DNA of 64,000 nt from positions 62,001-126,000 of the forward strand of contig NZ_CALGFC010000024.1 of assembly GCF_937881195.1 (NCBI RefSeq), in the 5' to 3' direction. The notes beneath the pieces were generated by a model. That model was not told the DNA's origin, did no database searches, and saw nothing but the letters and a program-made list of their open reading frames with translations. The translations under genes and the position numbers were made by a program. Numbering within the stretch: the first letter of the stretch is position 1; every line of letters begins with the position of its first letter. Source of the stretch: an uncultured Methanobrevibacter sp. Lineage in GTDB: Archaea > Methanobacteriota > Methanobacteria > Methanobacteriales > Methanobacteriaceae. Positions 33,328 to 42,754 of this stretch are shown one piece after another.

Positions 33328-33642
33328 TTATTCGTCATTATTTAACATCACATCTTCTGCCCACGAAATTGCTGCTGCTACGGTTGGAAAACCAATGGTA
33401 CTTGTAATTGAGATCAATGCATGGTAAATTTCATCTTTTGTTGCTCCAGCTTCTAAAGCACGTCTTGTATGGCTATGCACAGATCCTTCTGATCTAATTG
33501 ATGCACTTGCAACTAACTGTATTAACTGAACTGTTTTTTCATCAATTGGTCCTTCTCTACTTGCTTTTCCAAGTTCTTCCAATGCATTTCCATATCTTTC
33601 AAATTTTTCTCTTATTGTTTTATATTGTTTTGGTAAACTAAT
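33328..33642 (-). CDS. Carboxymuconolactone decarboxylase (CMD) family protein, apparent ATT start
   Basis: 104 residues if begun at ATT 33642: the ribosome site AAAGGAGAT lies six bases upstream and the frame reads (M)SLPKQYKTIREKFERYG straight into the CMD domain. The nearest NUG codon is a TTG at 33582, without a ribosome site and 20 residues inside. The domain shows ASIRSEGSVHSHTRRALEAG, the CMD/AhpD helix where many members have CxxC; here no Cys is present, so peroxidase activity is unlikely. Function of this archaeal subgroup is not known. Confidence 0.75.
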   Translation of the reverse strand: MSLPKQYKTIREKFERYGNALEELGKASREGPIDEKTVQLIQLVASASIRSEGSVHSHTRRALEAGATKDEIYHALISITSTIGFPTVAAAISWAEDVMLNNDE

Positions 33643-33734
33643 TTTAAAATCTCCTTTTTTGTCAATATTATATAATTATTTTATAATATTATATCATTTT
33701 ATTAACATTTAAAAATTTATTAACATTTGAAATA

Positions 33735-33805
33735 TTAAATATCGATTTATTGAAACTTATTAAATATCGGTTTATTGAAACTTATTAAATATAGATTTAT
33801 TGAAA
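33735..33805. repeat. Three-copy 25-base tandem repeat
   Basis: Three units of the type AAATATCGATTTATTGAAAC followed by TTATT, with one or two changes each, fill the gap just past the fdhD stop. Confidence 0.7.
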
Positions 33806-34558
33806 CTAAAAAATTATCCTATTAAAATGAGTGTAAACATTAAATCTATCTCCTCTTATAAATCCAACTAATGTAACATTTCCTTTTTTCGCAACACTAT
33901 ATCCTGAATATGATGGTGCTGCATTTGAAGCAAGTAATGGTATTCCCGATCTAACTATTTTTATAACCATGTCTGCAGGCATTCTCCCACTATATATTAT
34001 ATATGAATTTGAAAAATCAAGATTCTTTCTTTTTGCAGCACCTATTACTTTATCAACTGCAACATGACGACTAACATCTTCTCTAACAATAAATTCGTCT
34101 TTTTCATTGTTTACAAATGCTGCTACATGTGTTCCTCCAGTTTTTTGCCAGATAATGGCATTTTTCTTGAGTTTTTCTATATTTAATATTAATTCGTCTT
34201 TTTCAACTTTTAAATGGGATGTTATAGGCTTTATTGAATTTATCTTCGATCTCCAACCACCAGCACTATCTGAAGGTAGAATTAAATCTTTTTTTTCATT
34301 ATAATTATTTATTTCAACATCTATATTTGTTTCATCAATTTCAATTTTTTTTATTTCTTTTATGCTATCTATTATACCTTCTCCTACCATATATCCTATT
34401 GCAAAGTCTTTAAGAGAATTATTTATGCTTGAAAAGGTATATATGTCTTTATTATTAATCGTTAGGTTAGTTGTTTCATCGTACACAATTTCTTCAAATT
34501 TTTTAATATTTTTCCCATTTTTATAGCTAATGGCATTTATATTTCTTGTTAATTTCAT
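33806..34558 (-). CDS. fdhD: Formate dehydrogenase accessory sulfurtransferase FdhD, cysteine-free
   Basis: 250 residues. FdhD passes sulfur from a cysteine desulfurase to the Mo/W-pterin cofactor of formate dehydrogenase. KTGGTHVAAFV, REDVSRHVAVDKVIGAA, YSGRMPADMVIKIVRSGIP and NVTLVGFIRGDRFNVYTH are the family's conserved blocks. In E. coli FdhD a CxxC loop carries the sulfur; here the aligned loop is SDSAGGW (residues 96-102) and the whole protein has no Cys. It lies upstream in the same island as fdhAB. Assignment to the family is firm; the mechanism is open. Confidence 0.93.
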   Translation of the reverse strand: MKLTRNINAISYKNGKNIKKFEEIVYDETTNLTINNKDIYTFSSINNSLKDFAIGYMVGEGIIDSIKEIKKIEIDETNIDVEINNYNEKKDLILPSDSAGGWRSKINSIKPITSHLKVEKDELILNIEKLKKNAIIWQKTGGTHVAAFVNNEKDEFIVREDVSRHVAVDKVIGAAKRKNLDFSNSYIIYSGRMPADMVIKIVRSGIPLLASNAAPSYSGYSVAKKGNVTLVGFIRGDRFNVYTHFNRIIF

Positions 34559-35046
34559 TTTATCGTTTTTAATATTTTTAATAATTTTTAATAATTTTAA
34601 TATTTTTAATAATTTTTAATAATTTTAATATTTTCAATATTTTTTATATTATTACTATTTATTATTCATATGATATATTTTCTAGCTAATTATTATCTGA
34701 TTAAATTATTTTTGGTTAGGTTTATATAGAAAGAAATTTATACAATAGTTTGACATGTATTTAAATTCACATCGGAGAGTATAATATTAAATTCTTCTAT
34801 AGGACTTAAAATCCATATATCAATCTCTAATATAATTATAATATAATTGTAATGGCATAAATTGTAAAATAATCTACTATTTTTATCTCATTAATGTTGA
34901 TTTATAATTTTTTTCAAAAAATTTTTTATTTAATCTGTTATTTTGAAATAAAAATTTGTTAAATGTTTATCTATAATAAAATAATTTCATTTCGATAGCG
35001 ATAAATCTTTCAAAAAATATAAAAAACTGAATTATTGGACGATATA
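34559..35046. other. Divergent intergenic region, fdhD and ABC transporter
   Basis: Short tandem repeats of AATATTTTTAATAATTTT-like units at 34568-34640, then AT-rich spacer. GGAGAG near 34774 and CGATAGCG near 34995 stand out but I assign nothing to them. No gene. Confidence 0.45.
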
Positions 35047-36057
35047 ATGAATTTTCGTAAAAAATATTTTGCATTAGCTATTTTAGTATTTTTACCAATT
35101 TTTCTATTTTTTATCTCTTTTTTAGTAGGAAGATTTCCAATTTCTCCCACTGATGTAATATTAACATTATTGAGTTTAATAAATCCTAATTTATCAGTTT
35201 CTCCTGCAATAACTTCTATAGTATTTAATATCAGATTACCTAGAATAGTAGCTGCTATGTTGGTTGGAGCTTCTCTTGCTATAGCTGGTGCGGCATTTCA
35301 AGGAATTTTTAAAAATCCACTTGTATCTCCTGATATTTTGGGTGTATCTGCGGGCTCTGGTTTCGGTGCATGTATTGCAATTTTATTTGCTGCTGGGAAC
35401 TGGATGATTCAAATTTTTGCATTTATATTTGGCCTAATTTCTGTTTCAATAACCTATTTAATTTCTAAAAGTTACAAAGCTGGAGGAATATTAGTCTTGG
35501 TTTTGTGTGGTGTAGCCATATCTGCTTTCTTCAATGCTTTAATTTCAGGAGCAAAGTTTGTTGCAGATCCTACAGATAAACTGCCTCAAATAGTTTATTG
35601 GTTAATGGGAAGTTTAGCAGATGTTACTATAGAAAGATTATATGTTATAATAATTCCTATTTTAATTGGGGTAACAATACTTTTAATGCTAAGATGGAAG
35701 TTAAATATTTTAGCTATGGGGGATGAAGAAGCCCAATCTCTTGGTGTGAATCCTGGAAGATTACGGTTGATTATAATTGTTGCAGCTACATTAGTAACTG
35801 CTGCTGCAGTTTCTATTAGTGGCATAATTGGATGGGTTGGCCTTTTAATACCTCATATATCTCGTATGATTGTTGGGCCTAATCATAAACTTTTATTGCC
35901 TGCTAGTTTAAGCATTGGGGCTAGTTTTCTTTTGCTTATTGATACAATTTCAAGAACTTTTGTTTCTATTGAAATTCCAATTGGAATATTAACTGCAATT
36001 ATAGGTGTCCCAATATTTTTATATTTGCTCAGAAAAGGTTATTCGGAGTGGTCTTAA
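35047..36057 (+). CDS. FecCD/BtuC-type ABC transporter permease
   Basis: 336 residues, about ten membrane helices. LPRIVAAMLVGASLAIAGAA then FQGIFKNPLVSPDILGVSAG is the hallmark of the FecCD/BtuC family, and GIIGWVGLLIPHISRMIVG is the ATPase-coupling loop. Substrates of the family are corrinoids, iron chelates, haem or molybdate/tungstate (MolB-type). Context (fdhD upstream, FmdE-like downstream) favours molybdate or tungstate by inference. ATG 35047 chosen. Confidence 0.9.
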   Translation: MNFRKKYFALAILVFLPIFLFFISFLVGRFPISPTDVILTLLSLINPNLSVSPAITSIVFNIRLPRIVAAMLVGASLAIAGAAFQGIFKNPLVSPDILGVSAGSGFGACIAILFAAGNWMIQIFAFIFGLISVSITYLISKSYKAGGILVLVLCGVAISAFFNALISGAKFVADPTDKLPQIVYWLMGSLADVTIERLYVIIIPILIGVTILLMLRWKLNILAMGDEEAQSLGVNPGRLRLIIIVAATLVTAAAVSISGIIGWVGLLIPHISRMIVGPNHKLLLPASLSIGASFLLLIDTISRTFVSIEIPIGILTAIIGVPIFLYLLRKGYSEWS

Positions 36058-36194
36058 GTTATTTGTAGTTTTAATCCAATTTTTTATATAAAACAACATG
36101 ATAAATTTGAAGAATTAAATTTTATAATAATTAGAAAAAAATACTTTGAGTAAATATTTTAATAATTAAAGTTTTTAGTAATTAAAGTGATTTT

Positions 36195-37007
36195 ATGGAT
36201 AAAATACTTGAAATTAAAAATGCTTCATTTTCGTATGATGATGAAAAAAATGTTTTTGAGGATATAAATTTTAGCATATCTAAAGGTGATGTTTTATGTA
36301 TTTTAGGTCCTAATGGTACTGGAAAAACTACTTTACTAAAATCTTTAAATGGTCTAAACCATCTTAAAGAAGGAGAAGTATTTTTGAAAGGAAAATCATT
36401 GAAATCACTTAGTTTCAAAGAAATAGCTAAAATAATAGGATATATTCCTCAGGGTCATATTCCAACTTTTCCATTTTCAGTTCTTGATGTAATTTTAATG
36501 GGTAGGTCACCATATCTCGGTTTAACAGAATCTCCTGGAGAAAAAGACATTAAAATTGCAATGAATGTCCTTAAAAATCTTAATATATCTCACATGGCTA
36601 ATAGGGAGTATACTAATTTAAGTGGTGGTGAAAAACAATTAGTTTTTTTAGCTAGAGTTTTAGCACAAGAACCTGATTTACTTATCTTGGATGAACCAAC
36701 GTCTCATTTAGATTTTGGGAATCAAATTAGATTTTTAGAAATTATTGATGCTCTTTCAAAAAAAGGTTTGACTATTATCATGTCCTCTCATTTTCCGGAT
36801 CATGCATTTATATCTTCTAATAAAGTAGCTATAATGAAAGATAAACATTTAATTGATTTTGGAACTCCAAAAAATGTAATAACTGAGAAAAGTTTAAAAT
36901 TTCTTTATAATATCGATTTGGAGTTGTTGGAAATCTCTGAAAATAGAAAAATTTGCGTTCCTATTAAAAGTAACTCTTCTTTTAATTTCAATATTTTTTC
37001 AGAATAA
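36195..37007 (+). CDS. ABC transporter ATPase, FepC/BtuD type
   Basis: 270 residues. Walker A GPNGTGKTTLL, Q-loop YIPQGH, signature LSGGEKQ, Walker B LLILDEPTSHLD, and the H-loop SSHFPDH are all intact. It pairs with the permease upstream. No substrate-binding protein gene follows, so the binding protein is encoded elsewhere or the transporter is partial. Confidence 0.93.
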   Translation: MDKILEIKNASFSYDDEKNVFEDINFSISKGDVLCILGPNGTGKTTLLKSLNGLNHLKEGEVFLKGKSLKSLSFKEIAKIIGYIPQGHIPTFPFSVLDVILMGRSPYLGLTESPGEKDIKIAMNVLKNLNISHMANREYTNLSGGEKQLVFLARVLAQEPDLLILDEPTSHLDFGNQIRFLEIIDALSKKGLTIIMSSHFPDHAFISSNKVAIMKDKHLIDFGTPKNVITEKSLKFLYNIDLELLEISENRKICVPIKSNSSFNFNIFSE

Positions 37008-37034
37008 TTTTTTTTAATTATTTTTGGTGTTAGA

Positions 37035-37610
37035 ATGGATATTATTGATAATAAAAAGATTTTTGATGAACAATTAGAAAAAGCAGGTAAATTTCACGGA
37101 GATATTTGTGGAGGAATTGTAATAGGGACAAAATTAGCTATTTATGCTATTGGAAAATTAGGGATGGAATTAAATAATAAAAATAAAGATTTAATTGTCT
37201 TTTTAGAAATTGATCGTTGCATGTCTGATGCTGTTCAGGCTGTAACGGGTTGTTCTATGGGAAAAAGGTCTTTAAAACAAATGAATTATGGCAAATTTGC
37301 AGCTTCTTTTTATAATATTTCTACAGGCGAAGCTTTTAGAATTACTGATATAGATGCAAATTCCAAAGAAAAAATAGATGAAACTACTGAAGAAATGATT
37401 GAAAGATTTAAGAAAACCCCAAGTGAAAAATTATTCCATTTACAACCTATAGAGATCTTATTAGATAAGAATGAATTTCCAGGAAGTCCTAGAAATAAAG
37501 TTTTTTGCACATCTTGTAATGAAAAAATAATGGATGGTAAACAGGTCTTAATAGGTGGAAAAACTTTTTGTAAATCTTGTGCTGAAGGCTCATATTATAG
37601 AATTATTTAA
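37035..37610 (+). CDS. FmdE family protein
   Basis: 191 residues. The N-terminal domain has FHGDICGGIVIGTKLAIYA and EIDRCMSDAVQAVTGCSMGKR, the conserved Cys/His pattern of FmdE; the C-terminus CTSCNEKI...FCKSCAEG is a treble-clef zinc finger. FmdE was named as an associate of molybdenum formylmethanofuran dehydrogenase; its exact role is uncertain, perhaps metal or pterin delivery. 27 bases after the ATPase gene, so one operon with the transporter. Confidence 0.9.
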   Translation: MDIIDNKKIFDEQLEKAGKFHGDICGGIVIGTKLAIYAIGKLGMELNNKNKDLIVFLEIDRCMSDAVQAVTGCSMGKRSLKQMNYGKFAASFYNISTGEAFRITDIDANSKEKIDETTEEMIERFKKTPSEKLFHLQPIEILLDKNEFPGSPRNKVFCTSCNEKIMDGKQVLIGGKTFCKSCAEGSYYRII

Positions 37611-37881
37611 TTTTCAAATCTTATATTCTCTTTATTACTAAATATTTTTTATTAATTACAATTTTTTAAATTAAAATATTTTAATTTGTTAATTTTAAAT
37701 TTAGGGCCATATTTTTTAATTATTTTTAATATATCTTCCTTAAAACTTTTTTTATTCATAATAAGTAATATTATTTCCCCTATTTTTAATTTTTATTTGC
37801 ATGAATTTTATTTAATAAAATATATATATTATGAAATTTATACTGATAGTTAATATTATTTTATTACTAATAGGTGATTGT

Positions 37882-38124
37882 ATGGGTAACATTGATAAAG
37901 AAATTCAAGAACAAATTAAAGGAAAAATTAAATCAGAAATTCAAGCTGAAATTGATGATCAGATCAAAGGTAAAGTTGAAGTTGAAGTTGAAAAACAGAT
38001 ACAAGAACAGATTAAAGGAAAAGTAAATGAAAAAATTGAAAAAGAAATCGAAGCTCAAATTAAGGGTGAAACAAAAGATAAAATAAATAAAAAAATTCAG
38101 GAACAAATTGTTGGCAAAGATTAA
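37882..38124 (+). CDS. 16-residue-repeat amphipathic helical protein (80 aa)
   Basis: ATG 37882 follows GGTGAT. After a 10-residue lead-in the protein is four 16-residue repeats (residues 11-26, 27-42, 43-58, 59-74), each opening QIKGK or QIKGE, and a final partial QIVGKD. Ile/Val recur at every third or fourth place between Lys and Glu, so it should form a long charged amphipathic helix or coiled coil. No Cys, no membrane segment. Not recognised; may bind membranes or nucleic acid, or act as a spacer. Confidence 0.6.
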   Translation: MGNIDKEIQEQIKGKIKSEIQAEIDDQIKGKVEVEVEKQIQEQIKGKVNEKIEKEIEAQIKGETKDKINKKIQEQIVGKD

Positions 38125-39017
38125 TTTTTTAAGTATAATATTTTACTTACTAATATGTTAATTATTAATATTTTAATTATTAATATTTTAATTTTTTATT
38201 TTAATTTTTTATTTTACTTTTTTATTTCTATCTTAATAATTTCCTATTTTTTTATTTTTTGTTATTTATCATTTTTCTACTTTTTTGTATTTATTTGATT
38301 TTTACTATTTTATTTATATATTTTAATTAAATTTTTAATTTTTATTATTATGTTAATATAAATAAGTATTATATTATTATTATAATAATAATTATTTTAA
38401 TATTTTATTACTTTTATATACAATAAAATATATTTTGTAATATAAAATTATTATATCAAAATTAATAGTTAGTAATTTGCAATTAGATACTATATATAAT
38501 TGAATTAATTTTCAAATTATTCGTATATACAAAAATCAAAAAAATAAAATATTTAAAATTTTAATTTGTTTAAAATTATTATCTTTATTAAATATTTTTT
38601 AAAAATTAGTTATATTTTAATTAAAAGCTTTATATTTATTATTATTTCTTTTTGTTTGTTTTAATTAAATAATTAATGATTTTTTATAATATTATTAATT
38701 ATTTACTAGGAGATTATTATTTTTGTATTATTTTATATATAAATTTTGTCTTTTGTTTTTAAAAGATAATTATTTTTATACTATCTCACAAATCATATGT
38801 TAATAATACTATGATAAGTTTTTAAAAATTCGTAACATCAGAGTATTATTGAATTTTTTAATTATATTAAAAAATATATTAAAAAATATAGAAATTTTAT
38901 TACAAAAGTATTACAATAAATTTACTTAATATTAAATTAAGTATAAAATAAAATTGCATATTAGTACATTTTTATGTATTAATATGATCTAAACACAATA
39001 TTTAAGAGGTTGAGATT
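38125..39017. other. Long AT-rich region upstream of fdhC
   Basis: About 890 bases without a gene. AATAATACT (38802-38810) and AGTATTATT (38839-38847) make a nine-base inverted repeat about 170 bases before fdhC, which could regulate it. Otherwise low-complexity sequence. Confidence 0.5.
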
Positions 39018-39857
39018 ATGGGTTCGTCTTTTAAAAGTCCTGTTGATACTGCTAAAGCTATTGCTGGTATTGCAGAACTTAAAGAGAAAGCACCATTTGG
39101 AAATGTTGTTATTTTAAGTTTCCTTGCTGGTGCATATATCGCATTTGGAGGTCTATTGGCTGAGGTTGTTACTGGTGGTATGGCTGCTGCTGGATTCCCG
39201 CCTGGACTCGTGAAACTATTTTTCGCAGGTGTATTTCCAGTTGGTTTGATGCTAGTTGTAATAGCAGGATCAGAACTTTTCACTGGAAATAATATGTATA
39301 TGGCTGTTGGTGTTTTAACTGGTAAGTCAAGTTTAAAAGGTTTAAGTAAGAATTGGGTTGTTAGTTGGATTTTCAATTTTGTAGGTGCTATTTTTGTTGC
39401 TTATGTTTTTGCATATCTAGCAGGTATTCTAACTGTAGAACCTTTTATGGGTAATGCTCTTACAATTGCTCAGACTAAAGCTTTAGGTGGTGCTGAATTT
39501 ATGGCAGCAGGTAAGTCTGTTGTTTCTTTAACATGGGATAAGGCATTTATCAGGGCTATTGGTTGTAACTGGCTTGTTTGTTTAGCTGTTTATTTGGCTA
39601 TTGCATCTGATGATATTATTGGAAAAATTATGGGTATTTGGTTCCCAATTATGGCTTTTGTAGCTTTAGGGTTTGAGCACAGTGTTGCTAACATGTTTTT
39701 TATACCTGTGGGAATTTTCCTTGGAAAAGTAACTTGGTATCAACTATTTGTTAATAATTTAATCCCTGTTACTTTAGGTAATATTATTGGTGGGGCTATT
39801 TTTGTAGGATTCTTGTATTGGTATACTTATTTAAGAGGACAGGATCTGAGTACTTAG
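39018..39857 (+). CDS. fdhC: Formate/nitrite transporter family channel FdhC
   Basis: 279 residues with six membrane helices. GAYIAFGGLLAEVVTGGMA, the FTGNNMYMAVG segment (the conserved FTGN of FNT proteins) and GCNWLVCLAVYLAIAS (central GNxxV-type helix with the pore Cys/Asn) identify an FNT channel. In methanogens FdhC supplies formate to the dehydrogenase encoded downstream. ATG 39018 follows AGAGGTTGAG. Confidence 0.95.
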   Translation: MGSSFKSPVDTAKAIAGIAELKEKAPFGNVVILSFLAGAYIAFGGLLAEVVTGGMAAAGFPPGLVKLFFAGVFPVGLMLVVIAGSELFTGNNMYMAVGVLTGKSSLKGLSKNWVVSWIFNFVGAIFVAYVFAYLAGILTVEPFMGNALTIAQTKALGGAEFMAAGKSVVSLTWDKAFIRAIGCNWLVCLAVYLAIASDDIIGKIMGIWFPIMAFVALGFEHSVANMFFIPVGIFLGKVTWYQLFVNNLIPVTLGNIIGGAIFVGFLYWYTYLRGQDLST

Positions 39858-40664
39858 CTAAAAATTAAGACTATGAAGTTAAAATAAAACAGGATATATA
39901 ATAAATGGAATAATTTAAGATAGCTAATAAAATTAGTTTATGATAATTTTAACGATTTAACGTTGCGATTTGACAAAATTTATTGATAATATTAATTTAA
40001 AAATAAATATTGGTTACAATATTTTAATTACTTGATTTAATTACTTAAATTAGTTTAAATTGTATTATTAAATTTTTTGTTAATAAGAATTTTATTAATA
40101 ATTATTTATCAATAAATCATTCAAATTTTATTAGCTTTCATTTTTTAAAATAGGAATCCAAATTGTTAGTAATAAATTATTAAGTTTAATGTATTTGTAG
40201 TATTAATGAGTAATACTAATATAAATATTTATAATAATTAATATTATTTTTATTTATTTGGATATTATTATAGTATTCCATTAGATATTGCTTATATTAC
40301 TTTATATTTAGATATTTAGTTTTTAAATTGATAATATGTTGATTTAATTAGACTTATGATAGAATAATAGAATAATATATTAACTAAGACTAATATACTA
40401 AATATTATAGTATTTAGATAATTAATTTAGCATTAGGCATTATACTATAAATTTTTTTAATTTGCTTTATATGCAAATGTTTTCAATTATCTATACAACT
40501 TTTCTTTAATATAAGGTACTTTCAATTATATTGATTCATTATAATTGATTATTTCTTAAATTGTCCTGTTAAATTTATATTGAAAAATAATTTTATTAGA
40601 ATAATAATTATATTATTATATAAGTCATTTAAGACTTATATAAATCATTTAAGGAGAGTATTGA
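39858..40664. other. Regulatory spacer between fdhC and fdhA
   Basis: About 800 bases, no gene. It contains the inverted repeat AGTATTA-ATGAG-TAATACT (40200-40218) and repeated TTTCAATTAT motifs near 40478 and 40516. Its length suggests fdhA has its own promoter, not only read-through from fdhC. Confidence 0.5.
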
Positions 40665-42725
40665 ATGATTGAAATGAAATATGTTCCTACAATATGTCCA
40701 TATTGTGGAACTGGGTGTGGACTTAACCTTGTTGTTGTTGATGAAAAGGTCGTTGGTGTAGAACCATGGAAAAGACATCCAGTAAATGAAGGAAAATTAT
40801 GTCCAAAAGGGATGTTTTCTCATGAATTTATTCATAGGGAAGATAGGTTGACTAAACCACTTATAAAACAACCAAATGGTGAATTTAAAGAGTCTAGCTG
40901 GGATGAAGCTACAGATCTTATTGCAAATAAGTTAGGTGAAATTAAAAGTGAAAATCCTGATAATATTGGCTTTTTAGCTTGTGCAAGGTCACCAAATGAA
41001 AACATATATGTCACCCAGAAATTTGCACGAAAAGTTATTGGTACTCATAATGTAGACCATTGTGCACGTATTTGTCATGGGCCTACTGTAGCAGGGCTCG
41101 CAAGAACTTTTGGGTCTGGGGCCATGACCAATGACTTTAAAAGCATTGAAGAAGCAGATGTAATTTTTATTATTGGTTCCAATAATATGGAAGCTCATCC
41201 TTTATTTGGTAGAAGGGTCATAAGAGCTAAAAAAAATGGTGCAAAAATTATTGTTGCTGACCCAAGATTTACTCCAACAGCAAAGCTTGCAGATATTTAT
41301 ATGGAATTTAGGTCTGGTGGAGATGTACCACTTTTAAATGCTATGATGAAAATTATCATCGATGAAGGATTACAAGATGATGAATTTATTAAAAATAGAA
41401 CTAAAAATTATCAAAGGTTAAAAGAAGTTGTTAGTAAATATGACCTTAAAAAAGTTTCTGAAATAGCTGAAGTAAATGTTGAGAAATTAGTTGAAGCTAC
41501 AATGTTGTATGCAAAAGCAGATAAAGCAGCAATTGTTTATTCATTAGGTATCACTGAACATAGGCATGGTGCTGATAATGTAATGTCAACAGCTAATTTA
41601 GCAATGTTAACTGGGAATATTGGAAGGGATGGAACTGGTGTAAATCCTCTAAGAGGACAGAATAATGTTCAAGGTGCTTGTGATATGGGTGCACTTCCAA
41701 CAGATTATCCGGGATATCAAAAAGTAGTTGATGTAGATGCTAAAAGGAGAGTAGAACAGAATTGGACTTGTACTTTAGATGATTGTGCACCTGGACTTAC
41801 CGTTGTTGAAATGATTCATGCTGCAGCTGCAGGTAATATTAAAGCAATGTATATAACTGGTGAAGATCCTGTACTTTCAGATCCCGATACTAATCATGTT
41901 ATTGAAGCAATGGAAAATCTAGATTTCTTAGTTGTTCAAGACATTTTCATGTCTGAAACTGGTAGATATGCTGATGTGGTCCTTCCTGCTGCAGGTTGGG
42001 GTGAACAAGAAGGAACATTTACTAATGGTGAACGAAGAGTTCAACTTGTAAGAAAAGCTGTTAACCCACCAGGTGAAGCTAAAGTTGACTGGGAAATTAT
42101 GAAAGAAATTGCTGTTAAAATGGGGGCAGAACCAGAACAATTTACATATGAAAATGCAGAAGAAATTTTTGATGAAATGAGAGAAATTACTCCTCAATAT
42201 AAAGGTATGAATAGAGAACGTTTAGAACGTCCTGAAGCATTACATTGGCCTTGTCCTGATGAAAATCACCCCGGTACTGGTTTAATGCATGTAGATACAT
42301 TTGCTCATCCTGATGGAATGGGAGTATTTGAACCTGCAGAATATATTGGGCCATCTGAACTTCCAGATAAAGATTACCCTTTAATATTAACTACAACAAG
42401 AACATTATTCCATTATCATGCTAGTATGACTAGAAGATGTAAAACTCTTGACAATGAGTTGCCGATGGGCTATGTTGAAATTCATACAAATGATGCTAAA
42501 AAGTTAGGTATATTAAACAGGGAATTTGTAAAAGTTAAATCTCGAAGAGGAGAAATTGAAATTTCTGCAAGAGTAACTGATGATATAAAAGAAGGAGAAA
42601 TTAACATACCAATGCATTTTGCAGAAGCTTCAGCGAATAGGTTAACTACTTCTAAAGAACTTGACCCTAAGTCAAAAATGGCAGAGCTAAAAGTTTGTGC
42701 TGCAGTTGTTGAAAAAATTGAATAA
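40665..42725 (+). CDS. fdhA: Formate dehydrogenase alpha subunit (F420-type), cysteine form
   Basis: 686 residues. Oxidises formate to CO2 with a Mo- or W-bis-pterin cofactor. The N-terminal CPYCGTGCGL...CPKGM binds a 4Fe-4S cluster. At DHCARICHGPTVAGL the metal ligand is Cys137, where E. coli FdhF has selenocysteine, followed by the catalytic His. The C-terminal domain ending in MHFAEASANRLTTSKELDP closes the pterin site. GGAGAG is the ribosome site. fdhB follows after 29 bases. Confidence 0.97.
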   Translation: MIEMKYVPTICPYCGTGCGLNLVVVDEKVVGVEPWKRHPVNEGKLCPKGMFSHEFIHREDRLTKPLIKQPNGEFKESSWDEATDLIANKLGEIKSENPDNIGFLACARSPNENIYVTQKFARKVIGTHNVDHCARICHGPTVAGLARTFGSGAMTNDFKSIEEADVIFIIGSNNMEAHPLFGRRVIRAKKNGAKIIVADPRFTPTAKLADIYMEFRSGGDVPLLNAMMKIIIDEGLQDDEFIKNRTKNYQRLKEVVSKYDLKKVSEIAEVNVEKLVEATMLYAKADKAAIVYSLGITEHRHGADNVMSTANLAMLTGNIGRDGTGVNPLRGQNNVQGACDMGALPTDYPGYQKVVDVDAKRRVEQNWTCTLDDCAPGLTVVEMIHAAAAGNIKAMYITGEDPVLSDPDTNHVIEAMENLDFLVVQDIFMSETGRYADVVLPAAGWGEQEGTFTNGERRVQLVRKAVNPPGEAKVDWEIMKEIAVKMGAEPEQFTYENAEEIFDEMREITPQYKGMNRERLERPEALHWPCPDENHPGTGLMHVDTFAHPDGMGVFEPAEYIGPSELPDKDYPLILTTTRTLFHYHASMTRRCKTLDNELPMGYVEIHTNDAKKLGILNREFVKVKSRRGEIEISARVTDDIKEGEINIPMHFAEASANRLTTSKELDPKSKMAELKVCAAVVEKIE

Positions 42726-42754
42726 TGGGTAACTGGTTAAGGAAGTGATTTGAA

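Noticed and set aside
33328..33642. AhpD-type peroxidase
   Set aside because: The CxxC needed for peroxidase action is absent; family membership only.
41928..42197. Minus-strand frame within fdhA
   Set aside because: Inside a clearly identified gene and of low-complexity Phe/Ser composition; a shadow.
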